Shown here: one piece after another, positions 1-11,503 of the stretch
Layout: the number at the start of each line of letters is the position of its first letter
Numbering within the stretch: the stretch's first letter is position 1
Notes under the pieces: generated by a model
What the model was told of the DNA's origin: nothing
Database searches by the model: none
Seen by the model: the letters and a program-made list of their open reading frames with translations, nothing else
Translations under genes and position numbers: made by a program
NCBI GenBank assembly: GCA_035048485.1
Contig: CM068592.1
Location: 42,615,133-42,679,132, forward strand
DNA: 64,000 bases
Reading direction: 5' to 3'
DNA from: Pteria penguin
Lineage: Eukaryota > Mollusca > Bivalvia > Pterioida > Pteriidae

Positions 1-128
1 ATGCACATTTAAAGATTATAAATGAATAACCTGCCTTCAAAAGCAAATTGGTTACTTAAACAAGATTGAAACATAATACGGATTGTCTTCATATCAGGTT
101 TCCGTGTAAATATGAAAAATAATTTTAC

Positions 129-233
129 CTCTTCTGAACCAGGGGCGACATCTAGCGGTAATGAATATGCCGTGGATATGTAGAGCACAACAAGGGTCGT
201 ACAAAATAAAGTCGTCGTGGTCAAATCCATGAT
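129..233 (-). CDS. Candidate first coding exon of a secreted protein (partial gene)
   Basis: Read on the minus strand, a pyrimidine-rich acceptor (TTTGTTTCAG) ends at 234. The exon then has three untranslated bases, an ATG at 230-228, and 34 codons ending in phase 0 at GAG followed by the donor GTAAAA at 128. The peptide starts MDLTTTTLFC and continues with a hydrophobic stretch (LVVLYISTAYS), a typical signal peptide, and a likely cleavage before LPLDVAP. An intron just upstream of the start codon and a short signal-peptide exon are common in genes for secreted peptides and hormones. The rest of the gene would lie beyond the left edge of the window and the 5' UTR exon to the right. I do not recognise the family. 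The open frame continues past the donor, so an unspliced 77-residue reading is possible but less likely. Confidence 0.5.
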
Positions 234-370
234 CTGAAACAAAATCTTTATTGTATTATTTTACAAAATATTTTGCATATGATATACCTCTAATTTATGG
301 TAAATTATGAGAGACTTTAAACAACATACAGGTCAGTATTTTCACTTCAGTTAGTGGTCTAAAGTCAACG

Positions 371-3300
371 CCACCATGCGATACCATCATGGTTGTATAA
401 TGGGTTACCACCATGGCTGTATAATGGGTTACCATCATGACTATATAATGGGATACCACCATTGCTGTATAATGGGATACCACCATGGCCGTATAATGGG
501 ATACCAACATGGCTGTATAATGGGATACCACCATGACTGTATAATGGGATACCACCATGACTGTATAGTGGGATACCACCATGACTGTATAATGGTATAC
601 CACCATGACTGTATAATGGGATACCACCATGACTGTATAATGGGATACCACCATGGCTGTATAATGGGATACCACCATGACTGTATAATGGGATACCACC
701 ATGACTATATAATGGGATACCACCATGACTGTATAATGGGATACCACCATGGCTGTATAATGGGATACCACCATGACTGTATAATGGGATACCACCATGA
801 CTGTATAATGGGATACCACCATGGCTGTATAATGGGTTACCACCATGGCTGTATAATGGGATACCACCATGGCTGTATAATGGGATACCACCATGACTGT
901 ATAATGGGATACCACCATGGCTGTATAATGGGATACCACCATGGCTGTATAATGAGATACCACCATGACTGTATAATAGGATACCACCATGACTGTATAA
1001 TGGGTTACCACCATGACTGTATAGTGGGATACCACCATGACTGTATAGTGGGATACCACCATGACTGTATAATGGGATACCACCATGACTGTATAATGGG
1101 ATACCACCATGACTGTATAATGGGATACCACATTGACTGTATAGTGGGATACCACCATGACTGTATAGTGGGATACCACCATGGCTGTATAATGGGATAC
1201 CACCATGACTGTATAATGGGATACCACCATGACTGTATAATGGGATACCACATTGACTGTATAGTGGGATACCACCATGACTATATAATGGGATACCACC
1301 ATGACTGTATAATGGGATACCACCATGGCTGTATAATGGGATACCACCATGACGGTATAATGGGATACCACCATGACTGTATAATGGGATACCACCATGG
1401 CTGTATAATGGGTTACCACCATGGCTGTATAATGGGATACCACCATGACTGTATAATGGGATACCATCATGACTATATAATGGGATACCACCATGACTGT
1501 ATAGTGGGATACCACCATGGCTGTATAATGGGATACCACCATGATTGTATAATGGGATACCACCATGACTGTATAATGGGATACCACCATGACTGTATAA
1601 TGGGATACCACATCGACTGTATAGTGGGATACCACCATGACTGTATAATGGGTTACCACCATGACTGTATAATGGGATACCACCATGACTCTATAATGGG
1701 ATACTACCATGGCTGTATAGTGGGATACCACCATGACTCTATAATGGGATACCACCATGACTGTATAATGGGATACCACCATGACTATAATGGGATACCA
1801 CCATGACTGTATAGTGGGATACCACCATGGCCGTATAATGGGATACCACCATGACTGTATAAATGGATACCACCATGGCTGTATAATGGGTTACCATCAT
1901 GACTATATAATGGGATACCACCATGGCTGTATAATGGGTTACCACCATGGCTGTATAATGGGATACCACCATGATTGTATATTGGGATACCACCATGGCT
2001 GTATAATGGGATACCACCATGACTGTATAGTGGGATACCACCATGACTGTATAACGGGATACCACCATGACTGTATAATGGGATACCACCATGGCTGTAT
2101 AATAGGATACCACCATGACTGTATAGTGGGTTACCACTATAGCTGTATAATGGGATACCACCATGGCTGTATAATGGGATACTACCATGGCTGTAAAGTG
2201 GGATACCACCATGACTGTATAATGGGATACCACCATGACTGTATATTGGGATACCACCATGACTGTATAAATGGATACCACCATGATTGTATAATGGGAT
2301 ACCACCATGATTGTATAATGGGATACCACCATGACTGTATAGTGGGATACCACCATAGCTGTATAATGGGATACCACATTGACTGTATAATGGGATACCA
2401 CCATGACCTTATAATTGGATACCACCATGGCAGTATAATGGGTTACCACTATAGCTGTATAGTGGGTTACCACCATGACTGTATAATGGGATACCACCAT
2501 GACTGTATAATGGGATACCACCATGGCTGTATAATGGGATACTACCATGGCTGTATATTGGGATACCACCATGACTGTATAATGGGATACTACCATGACT
2601 GTATAATGGGATACCATCATGACTGTATAATGGGATACCACCATGGCTGTATAATGGGTTACCACTATAGCTGTATAATGGGATACCACCATGACTGTAT
2701 AGTGGGATACCACCATGGCTGTGTAATGGGATACCACCATGACTGTATAATGGGATACCACTATGACTGTATAATGGGATACCACCATGGCTGTATAATG
2801 AGATACCACCATGGCTGTATAATGGGATACCACATTGACTGTAGAATGGGATATCACCATGACTGTAGAATTGGATACCACCATGACTATATAATGGGAT
2901 ACCACCATGACTGTATAATGGGATACCACCATGACTGTATAATGGGATACCACCATGGCTGTATAATGAGATACCACCATGACTGTATAATAGGATACTA
3001 CCATGACTGTAAAATGGGATACCACCATGACTTGTATAATGGGATACCACCATGGCTGTATAATGGGATACCACCATGACTGTATAATGAGATACCACCA
3101 TGACTGTATAATGAGATACCACCATGACTGTATAATGGGTTACCATCATGACTATATAATGGGTTACCACCATGGCTGTATAATGGGATACCACCATGGC
3201 TGTATAATGAGATACCACCATGGCTGTATAATGGGATACCACATTGACTGTATAATGGGATACCACCATGACTGTATAATAGGATACCACCATGACTGTA

Positions 3301-3566
3301 TAATGGGTTACCACTATAGCTGTATAATGGGATACCACCATGGCTGTATAATGGGATACCACCATGGCTGTATAATGAGATACCACCATGGCTGTATAAT
3401 GGGATACCACATTGACAGTATAATAGGATACCACCATGACTATATAATGGGATACCACCATGACTGTATAATGGGATACCACCATGGCTGTATAATGGGA
3501 TACCACCATGACTGTATAATGGGATACCACCATGGCCGTATAATGGAATACCACCATGGCTGTATA
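371..3566. repeat. 24-bp minisatellite, about 133 copies
   Basis: The unit is GGGATACCACCATGACTGTATAAT with many point variants (GGCTGT for GACTGT, CATTGAC for CATGAC, TTACC for ATACC). Because 24 is a multiple of three and the unit lacks stops in several frames, long open frames arise on both strands: an 8-residue unit GYHHDCIM on plus and MVVSHYTV on minus. A 22-nt unit near 1781 and a 25-nt unit near 3031 shift the frame, so no single frame spans the array. A variant pair of units recurs at 1131, 1251 and 1611, that is at 5-unit and 15-unit spacing, indicating local higher-order duplication. No splice or promoter context supports translation. Confidence 0.95.
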
Positions 3567-3947
3567 TAGAATCTTTGTATATTTTCATCTTTTTGTTTCA
3601 AACAGCGGAGCCGTGATATTTCGAGTATGGATAGTAGTGGGCTGACTTATGCATTCTATACTCCAGAGAGATGGAGCATGTCATGTCAAGCCGCACCAAT
3701 TATACCAATTCTGGATTAAGTATCGTAAACGCTCCCTGTATTTCCATGTGATCCCGAGTGCCATTGAGTTATGTATTACTGCACAGCAGTTTTTTGTCGA
3801 CTTTTATGCTAATTCCTTGATCTATGTTTTATAGATGGGTATAATGAATTAAATAGCCCAGACATACAGAGAATCACACAAAATGTCATGCAATACCCAA
3901 TGCGATGAATTTTATTTGTACCCCTTTGATCATGAGAATGTAACTCA
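3567..3947. other. Unassigned stretch
   Basis: Unique-looking sequence between the minisatellite and a MITE. A 61-codon open frame at 3649-3834 (+) has no recognisable domain and no convincing splice context. Confidence 0.4.
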
Positions 3948-4185
3948 GGGGCCAGTTGTTCGAAACTTTAAACACTGGTTCGTGAAAAAATGGTTCAGTT
4001 TCATCTGACTATACTGTTGAAATGAAAAGACTTTAAGTCATAGTTATTGTACTTGATCTGTAACTCCTGAAACAAGCTTTGTGACGTAAGTTAGATTTTT
4101 ATTCATAAATCTTTTAAATTAAAATAATTGTATCTCAAACTTTAACCACTGGTTTGCTTAGTTAAAGTTTCGAACAACTGGCCCC
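3948..4185. mobile_element. MITE-like element with terminal inverted repeats
   Basis: The left end GGGGCCAGTTGTTCGAAACT is the exact reverse complement of the right end AGTTTCGAACAACTGGCCCC, with further partly matched text inside (ACTGGTT on both arms). The 238-bp body carries no coding sequence. I could not define a target-site duplication. Superfamily unknown. Confidence 0.8.
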
Positions 4186-4429
4186 CGGATCTTTTTTTTA
4201 AGATGCGACATCATTGTGCGAGAAGTGGCAATCGCCCTGTATGTTATAGAGGTATATGTCCTGTTAAATAGTAGAAGTTTGGGTTCGACTTGTCTTATCT
4301 AGTGTCTATTCTGGATACATTGTTTTGTGTTTATTCTTTAATGTCACCTGTTCCAGTCATTGATTTACTATGAACCAGCAAATGGCTCTCATCCCATTTT
4401 CGTATGGTACGTTGGAACATACGGTCTGG

Positions 4430-4520
4430 GATCTGGGTTTTGGTAATCTTGGCGATCTGGGTTTTGGTAATCTTGGCGATCTGGTTTTTGGTTCTTGGCG
4501 ATCTGGGTTTTGGTAATCTT
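4430..4520. repeat. 24-bp tandem repeat, about 4 copies
   Basis: The unit GATCTGGGTTTTGGTAATCTTGGC is repeated, with one shortened copy lacking GGTAAT. It is open in one minus-strand frame, giving a short Lys/Thr-rich peptide, but nothing suggests a gene. Confidence 0.85.
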
Positions 4521-4739
4521 TTTTTACAATCGATGTTCTTACTGATATGTTTCACACACATAATACATAGTTGTTGACAGGCATATTGTATTATGGTAGT
4601 TAGCCATCATTCCCTGGGGATCGTGTAGGGGAATTAACTCTCTTTAACGCCAGACACCTTAATCATAAAACTCTCTACATATTATATTTCACATAACGAC
4701 GATCCACATTCGACGTTACATCGTTCTTGGTGTTTATAC

Positions 4740-4875
4740 ATTGGCAGACTTAGAGGGGTTGCAACACCACTTCCCCGGCCTTTGTGTGGAAACATTTACG
4801 CCAAAAAGGTCTTTTTCGACCATTTCTAGAGCTGCAACCCCCTCTCTGGACTGAAAATTCTAGAACGGCCTATGT
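4740..4875 (+). repeat. Dispersed repeat, GGCGGATTTAGAGGGG type
   Basis: It shares the start (GGCAGACTTAGAGGGG), the middle (CCAAAAAGGTC..TTTTCG.CCATTT) and the end (CTGCAACCCCC) with the copy at 62065-62240. Its start also resembles the terminal repeat of the MITE at 8594. Confidence 0.65.
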
Positions 4876-4968
4876 TATATTTGATGTGTACCAAACCAAA
4901 TAAATAACTATATAAAATCATAAACGAAATATATTTTAAGCTAGTTGAGTACCTGCGAAGTATTTGAA
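4876..4968. other. Short unassigned spacer
   Basis: AT-rich sequence between two repeats; nothing seen. Confidence 0.4.
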
Positions 4969-5229
4969 GCCGGCGTGACCTAGTGGTATCGCGCTCGCCT
5001 CCTGATCGGGAGGCCGGGGTTCGAGTCTCGCTCTGGTCATGCCGGTGTCCTGTCTTTCAGATGAGACAGTAAAAACCGGTGCCCCGTGTCGTGGTATGCA
5101 TGACACTTGAAAGATCCCTCAATGCTTCGAGTGGGTCCGTTGCAATTAAAGGTCAAAATTTCTATGCCCCGCATCAGGCAGGTGCCGTCACCATATACGT
5201 GAAATATTCGTGGTGTGACATTAAACAAT

Positions 5230-5262
<33 letters not shown>
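4969..5262 (+). mobile_element. tRNA-derived SINE, copy 1
   Basis: The tRNA-like head has an A-box (TGACCTAGTGG at 4976) and a B-box (GGTTCGAGTCT at 5019). It is followed by a conserved body (CCGGTGT..TGTCTTTCAGATGAGACAGT) and a conserved 3' part (CATCAGGCAGGTGCCGTCACC..ACGTGAAAT), ending in an (AATC)n tail. Six related copies in the window share the body and 3' part, which shows it is a family. RNA polymerase III transcription and LINE-dependent movement are inferred from the SINE class. Confidence 0.85.
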
Positions 5263-5263
<1 letters not shown>

Positions 5264-5419
5264 GCGAAGTCATTTGTCCAATATTTCTGTTGTTAGAAAT
5301 ATGATGGTAAAACTTACAGAATAGAAGATAAGTACAGGTGATTTCCAGGAATTTGAATATGTAAAAAAAAACTGAGATACTGATCGGATTTCCGAAGGGC
5401 AAACAACATGAAAATACAT

Positions 5420-5530
5420 AACACAAGCAATCACGGACCCCTATTAAAACAGAGGTGGGATCAGGTGTCAGGCGTAAGCATCCCCTATCGACCGGTCACA
5501 AATAGGAAACGGCATAGCCGTAGTCTAATG
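5420..5530 (+). repeat. Dispersed module copy (ATCAGGTG..TAAGCATCCCC)
   Basis: Carries GAGGTGGGATCAGGTG, GTAAGCATCCCCTA and CGACCGGTCACA, the diagnostic blocks of a module found more than ten times here (see 21690, 28865, 52640). Confidence 0.65.
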
Positions 5531-5548
5531 TAGAAGTAGTCAGTATAA

Positions 5549-5586
5549 GGGTTTTTTTTTTTTTTTTTTTTTTTTTTGTTTTTGTT
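5549..5586. repeat. Poly-T tract
   Basis: A run of about 28 T followed by TTTG repeats. No retroelement body could be assigned to it. Confidence 0.8.
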
Positions 5587-7160
5587 TAGCTCGTTTTCTT
5601 AAATCCGCTTATTTCTGAAAATTATTACGGTAACAGTCAAATACCACTGACTAATATCTGATTTATATTTCTAATGTTGCTTTTAGACGCTTGAAAACAC
5701 CCATCCGATATTTGTAGAAAATATTTAGATTTCAAAGCACGAAGCTGCGAAATATCAAAAGTTGAAATAAAAGCCGAAATATCGAATGACCAATGTATTG
5801 CTTAATGTAATTAGGAATAGTTTGCTGTAAGGTATCCATAGATATAAGGAGTAGTACTATTAGGATTTAAAATAATGTAGAACTGTGCGTGCTCTCTTTT
5901 GCCTGTCTACTATACATTATACCTGTACTGTTGTGAACCGACTTGTATTGTTTATTAATCATAAGCTGTACAGCTTATAGACAGATACATGCAATATAGG
6001 TAATCAACGTAAATATAATAATATACTTAGTATGTACCAGAGATAAGTATATCATAATTACTATTGTTGATAAATTAGACTTGTCAGAGAGCGCTCACAA
6101 TCGAACACGAATATACCATTATTATTTAAAGGGACAAATCTCAATACTACACGTTTGACATGTTGTTACATATTGATTGTTTGGTGAAATTTGTACTCTG
6201 ATTTGCTTGACCGAAGTTAAGGATTATGTGTATAATTATTTAAAAATAAAGGTGGGGTGGGGGTGGTTTACGGTTTCAAAGATACATGTGTATACTTTTA
6301 ATTTTCACATCCCAGATTCCATCTGAGATAAATATACCTTAGCTAATTGTTAATAACTTGATTCAAATTAACTGTGCATCGCATTTTTCATATTGCATCA
6401 TTTTTATGCACTTTAGTAAAAAAAAAATTATTTGCCATAAACCCGTGTTTGTATGTGATATACGATCGCTGCCACAACTTATTATTTCTGTCAACTTCGT
6501 GTTATTGGAGATCTTGCTTCTTTTATTTTTTTTTTTTACAGATATTCATTTTGTTGTTGAAGTAACCAAAACGCCCCCCGTCTGTGATATCGCATCCCCT
6601 ATCACTATACATGCCATCATAAAATGATCGCATGACAGCAATGCATGTTCGAATAGCCACGTCTAGGCAATACAAACCACATATCAGTTAAAATCATACT
6701 CACTGAAAAGGTTTAATGGGTTTTTGGAAAATGAGAGATGTCACTGTTTGTATACGTATACCTGGCCCGCGGGGATGCTCTAATGGGATGCTGTTTGTCC
6801 TGTATGCTTTGTCAGTGAGTAAACGTTCAACAATTCCATAACACTTAATCATTGAAACGGTATAAACGAGCTAGGTGTCACACTCTGGAACTTTTTATTT
6901 GATTGTAGATTGATTTGATAAACCTGCTGAGGAAATGGTTAAACGGAATTTTAGACCGATATTGTTATAATTCATATGTTTTACAAGTTAATGGTTATGG
7001 TGAGACCTGCAGAAAGTATCTTCAAGCTGAATGTTTTATTCATTGATATGGTATCTGTTTACAGTCGATAAAACATTCCATTAGATTATTTATTTTAGTG
7101 GTTTGCCACGATGTCAAAACTCTTTTAGCCATTTCCCCGAACCTATCGCAACAAGAACTA
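5587..7160. other. Unassigned AT-rich stretch
   Basis: No recognisable gene, RNA or repeat family. Short open frames at 6358-6627 (+) run through low-complexity T-rich DNA and look fortuitous. Confidence 0.45.
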
Positions 7161-7164
7161 CGAT

Positions 7165-7370
7165 ATGTCATGTATAAGAACATGCATTCGGCGCAGTGTG
7201 TATGGTAATATATTTTACTTGTACTGCACCTACGAAACAGTTGATAAATATATATCCCATAAGATGGAAGGTTGGGAAAATCGCCAGCGAATCGTGAAAA
7301 GTTACAATAGGAAATCCCAAGTCGTCACACTTATCATAAATGCTAGTCTGTCTACTGCTATCAATTAATT
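7165..7370 (-). pseudogene. PLE-1 reverse transcriptase fragment (late RT region)
   Basis: Minus-strand translation gives IYDKCDDLGFPIVTF, matching the PLE block seen in the 38.8-kb copy as IYDKREDFGFSIVNF. A decayed version of the following YGIYISQL block (MGYIFINC) comes next. The nucleotide text AATAGGAAATCC.AA.TC.TCAC also matches the inner PLE at 36420 directly. This is an eroded fragment with no intact frame. Confidence 0.6.
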
Positions 7371-7924
7371 TTACATGTAACATGCATTTGATTGGTTTAA
7401 AAATTTGTGGTATATCTGACGACGTAATTTCCCGCGTTTTCTTAACTGGGACGTCAATATTCACACCACCGCAGCAGAAATTACAGGTGTTGAGAAATAG
7501 TGCATACTTAACGTACCAATTTCTGAGAATATAAAACATGTTTGAAAGGAATTAAATGCGTAGCGCATGATGCGTAAGTTTTCCTTCCTTTTTTTTAATT
7601 CGTGGTATACCTCCATCCAACGAAAACCAAATTAGAGTCTTTAAATCTTTATTCTTTAAATCAATCTTTTTAATATATTTGTCCCAAAACGTAGAATCCA
7701 TATTGGATATTGACTTATTTTACTAAAGTTCAGGCGGATGAATATCACTGACGCATCTTTCAAATGCCGGATAATCGATTGCTCACATATCACCTGGGTA
7801 TCTAGATGTGCCATCAACCATGTGCATATAATATCGCAGTGTTGTGAGACTTGAAGTCCCTGATAACGAACCCCCCCCCCCCCCCCCAAAAAAAACCCCA
7901 CCCATTACTAAATAATGGGAGTAC
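7371..7924. other. Unassigned stretch with a poly-C/poly-A tract
   Basis: It lies between two PLE-1 fragments of the same orientation and may be insertion or decayed element. A poly-C run (7869-7886) followed by poly-A is the only clear structure. Confidence 0.4.
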
Positions 7925-8005
7925 AGTTGGCGCCCGTTTGAATCCCAATTATATATTGATAAATCTTGCCGTTGAATTGCATACAGAGGTTTGAATAACT
8001 TGAAA
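7925..8005 (-). pseudogene. PLE-1 RT motif fragment
   Basis: Minus-strand reading MQFNGKIYQYIIGIQTGANC corresponds to VQFDGKIYKKIVGIPMGTNC of the inner PLE at 36.7 kb, the RT template-grip motif. Only about 25 residues are recognisable. It lies upstream, in element sense, of the 7165-7370 piece, so both may come from one disrupted copy. Confidence 0.7.
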
Positions 8006-8094
8006 ATTTCGTGAATGAAGGTTCTCTATGATTTATGCAATTTTTTTCATCGACTAACAGTGATCGATGTATTATTAAAAAGTACTTTATAATA

Positions 8095-8102
8095 TAGTAG
8101 TT

Positions 8103-8151
<49 letters not shown>

Positions 8152-8267
8152 AAGAAGAAGAAAATGTTGTTGTTTTTGTAAAAGTAGTAGTAGTTGTAGT
8201 AGTAGTAGTAGCAGTAGTAGTAGAAGAAGAAGATGTTGTTGTTGTTTTTGTAAAAGTAGTAGTAGTT

Positions 8268-8298
<31 letters not shown>

Positions 8299-8310
8299 AA
8301 GAAGAAAATA
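8095..8310. repeat. (GTA)n/(GAA)n triplet array with internal duplication
   Basis: Long runs of GTA pass into GAAGAAGAA and then GTTGTTGTTTTTGTAAAA. The compound block is present twice, followed by a third GTA run. Minus-strand poly-Leu translation is an artefact. Confidence 0.95.
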
Positions 8311-8593
8311 ATTTAAAAAAAACCCCATTAAAACCCGAATTATTTTAGGAATGTTCGGTAAATAATAATAATCTTCATCGAATTTCATTGAAATTCATTC
8401 GATGATCTGATTGCTAAAACATCCCATTTATTTTATCTGTCCTGCATTAATCAAACTTGACTCTATCATCTTGATTTATATTCCTTCCACGAGAATACTT
8501 CAATGAGAGATGCACTTTTTACTAAGTTCACCAGTATTCTTAAACTCACACGTCAGCTGCGACTGGAGAGCAACGTATATGCATTAACGCAAT

Positions 8594-8752
8594 CAGTGGC
8601 GGATTTAGAGGGGGCCCGGGGGGCCCTCCCCTTTTGGCCACATATTTACAAGTAAAAACCCAGATTTGGCACCAAAATTGGCTGAGAAGTTTGACTAACA
8701 CACATGTGCCCCGCCCCACCCCCCTTTTTCCGAAATCCTGGATCCGCTACTG
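8594..8752. mobile_element. MITE with 5-bp target duplication GCAAT
   Basis: The left terminus CAGTGGCGGATTTAG and the right terminus CTGGATCCGCTACTG are imperfect inverted repeats. The element is flanked by GCAAT at 8589-8593 and GCAAT at 8753-8757. The 159-bp body is C/G-rich and non-coding. The terminal text resembles widespread GGCGGAT repeats of marine invertebrates; the transposase source is unknown. Confidence 0.8.
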
Positions 8753-8757
8753 GCAAT

Positions 8758-9299
8758 GTCCATTTTAAACTTATAGATTTGCCTTAATCAATCGGATATG
8801 AAATCGCCCACAGTTGCCCCGTTGATTAGATTTGTCCTTTATACATAATACAAAGCTACAGTAGTAAATCTTATTATCTACAGATTGTATTTATATTGGC
8901 TAGATTGACCAATTTACGCGCCGTACAAAGTCTGTGTGAGACTGGAACAAACACAATGCCGACAACCAGTCCCACAATTCATTTCCGGTACATTTGAATG
9001 GCGTCTGACGCTGATCACAATGCGATATATATAGCCGTTATCTGACATGGAGATCGTTTGGAGCATTGACTTAATAGGAATACTATAGTACTGACAGAAT
9101 CTTGTCGTGTTTTGTCTTTAATTATGCCGTGTTGGTGGTGGAAAATGTGATAAGCCGACACACCGTTTAAAAGTCCGCATGCTCTTTCACTATTTGTGGG
9201 GTTAATGTAAAATAAGGTCCCGACTGATGATAGCTTTCATTTTTGGACAAGAATATGATTATATATTTTATTTGGCACATGATTAGTGACGAGGGCTTG
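8758..9299. other. Unassigned stretch
   Basis: Nothing recognised on either strand. Confidence 0.4.
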
Positions 9300-9402
9300 A
9301 AATATATTGTATGTATATATTGTATGTATATATTGTATGTATATATTGTATGTATATATGTTATATATATATATATATATATATATTGTATGTATATATT
9401 GC
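9300..9402. repeat. TGTATGTATATAT / (AT)n simple repeat
   Basis: Four copies of ATTGTATGTATAT followed by about 13 AT dinucleotides and two further copies. Confidence 0.9.
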
Positions 9403-10119
9403 CTTCATTGTAGTTTAATCAATGCTTATAGTACGACGATAGTGGAATTTCACATTTTGAAAAGAGGATATGATATATTTTATAGACTTTATTTTGATAA
9501 AGCTAGTGCATCATTTGTTAATTACAAGTGTTCAAGTGTTTAATTAGTAATCGCATTATTCACCCCCCCCCCCCAAAAAAAAAACAAAACAAAACAAAAC
9601 AAAACAAAGTTAAAGCATTATCTGTGTCCTCTCCACTAATTTACTTGTTTTGTAATGCGGTACCATGGAAAGTATCTTATATTTTCGGGTTTCCTTGACA
9701 AACAGTATTCATTCTGTTGTTTACATTCTATATTATCAAAGATATCAGAGCATCTCTCTTAGACGTCCAGAGGGAAGCACATTGGTTATAATAATGATAA
9801 TAAGAACACCCTCTGACAAATGTTCTGCTACGTAGCCTTTACCAGGTTACACAACGATTGACAATTAACAGCTATGTGAAATCTATGCCCATGCCATAAG
9901 TGCTTCAGCATAAATAAGCATAACGTCAAAACATTATTATTATTATTAGGACATAATTATGTACATTAATATAGTGCATCCCCTGCGCATAAGAAATAAA
10001 GGAAACAAACAAAAAACAAAACAAAACAAAAATAAAAAAAAAAATACCCCGAAACACATGATTCGGTTGTATGAGAAAGGTCACCACAGACAGATAACAC
10101 AATAGTAAGCCCACAAAAA
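9403..10119. other. Low-complexity and unassigned sequence
   Basis: Contains a poly-C/poly-A run with (CAAAA)n at 9561-9608 and A-rich text near 10000-10045. No gene seen. Confidence 0.45.
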
Positions 10120-11060
10120 ACATAAAACAAGAAGTTATTATGCCGACTTAGGACGGTCATTTGAATTAGTATGGTTAACTAGTTTACGGGCCTATCTTCC
10201 TACGCTCTACAGAAACAGGATAATCAAAGAACACGTGTACACATGCAGATAATACCAGAATCAGCACATAAAAACACACCACAAGAAAATTCGCAGTAGT
10301 GCAGTAACTGTACCGACATATGTTGTCACTTGAAACGACTATCGTTTTAACCACACCAATGAGTGACGTTTGTTACTTTAATTGGCCGTCCTAAGTCGGT
10401 ATCGTAAGTTTTTGTAATGGCGTTTTCTGTGTTTATTTGACTTGTCATTTTTATATGAATGTCCTTGGTTTGATTTTCTCTTCAATTGCTATGGTTAACT
10501 GGTTTACGGGTCTACCTTCCCACCCTCTACAAAAACAGTATATCAAAGAAGACAGATAATTTCAGAAACAGCATATAAATCACACCACAAAATTCGATTC
10601 AGTGCATTTATTGTACTAAGTCAGGACGATCATTTGAAATGATGAAATGTTAACCGGTTTACGGGTCTATCTTCCAACTCGCCGTATATGCATTTCAATC
10701 AAAGAACATTCATAAAAGGAAAAGATAAAAGCATCTGACTAAGCCATATGAGAGAAATCATCACAGAAATGCACTGTTAATAATGAAAATGAATTTGAAA
10801 AAACCCCATAAGAACGTCACAAATACTTTCAATTTAATGCAGTTGCGATACCGAATTAGGACGGTCAACTGATGTAACAGAAGTCAGTCAATTGATGTGG
10901 TAAACTGGCTTATCGGCTCACCATCCTCCTTATCGCAAAAGCAGTATGATAAAAGAAAACGCATTTAAAAATCTATCAGTTATGAATAATTTAGAGAAAT
11001 ATATCCATGGCGTTACCCATTTTATTATCTAAGTATGATATTTGCTAGGGAGTTTTGTAT
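10120..11060. mobile_element. Cluster of PLE-1 3' end fragments in both orientations
   Basis: The PLE-1 3' core (GACCGTCCTAAGTCGGTAT or its complement) occurs at about 10142 (-), 10384 (+), 10615 (-) and 10845 (-). Each is near the accompanying GGTTAAC.GGTTTACGGG block and AAAACAGTAT..AATCAAAGAAC text. No RT coding is left. The alternation of orientation suggests repeated insertion or rearrangement of element tails. Confidence 0.7.
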
Positions 11061-11149
11061 TTAAAATGTAGCTTGAGTAAAATTCACAATTAACTGATAG
11101 TATGTCACATTTATACTAAAACATTCTTAGATGGATATACATCTAGACC

Positions 11150-11222
11150 TAGAGACCATAGGTGGGATCAGATGCCTAAGTAGAGTAGTATGAGTATGGG
11201 AGAAGTTACACCGGCCATAAAT
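11150..11222 (+). repeat. Dispersed module copy (partial)
   Basis: Carries AGGTGGGATCAGATGCC and GTTACACCGGCC, degenerate versions of the dispersed module. Confidence 0.4.
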
Positions 11223-11279
11223 GCTCAATACGTATGCGATCATTGATGTCCATAATGTGGATATTGTGCTATATATGAA

Positions 11280-11503
11280 GCCGGTGTGGCTTAGTGGATG
11301 AGGTGTTCGACTCTCGACCAAAAGAATCCAGGTTCGACTCTTGTTGTGGGAACACCGATGTTCGAAGTGTAGGCGTGGCACGTAAAGATTTCTGACTGCT
11401 TCGGTTGGGTTCGTTGCAGAAGTATGAATGTCTGTGCAACGTATTAGGCAGATGCCGTCACCATATACGTGAAATAATCGTGGAGTGACGTAAAACAATA
11501 ATC
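11280..11503 (+). mobile_element. tRNA-derived SINE, copy 2
   Basis: Starts GCCGGTGTGGCTTAGTGGAT (A-box), with a B-box-like GGTTCGACTCT. It has the shared body and the conserved 3' end (AGGCAGATGCCGTCACCATA), ending AAACAATAATCACC without the (AATC)n expansion. Confidence 0.85.

Noticed and set aside
371..3566. Long open frames on both strands (up to 495 codons) as a repetitive protein gene
   Set aside because: The 24-bp period produces them automatically. Frames shift at two units and there are no splice, start or end signals.
371..3566. CRISPR-like array of short repeats
   Set aside because: Units are head to tail with no spacers, in a eukaryotic context.
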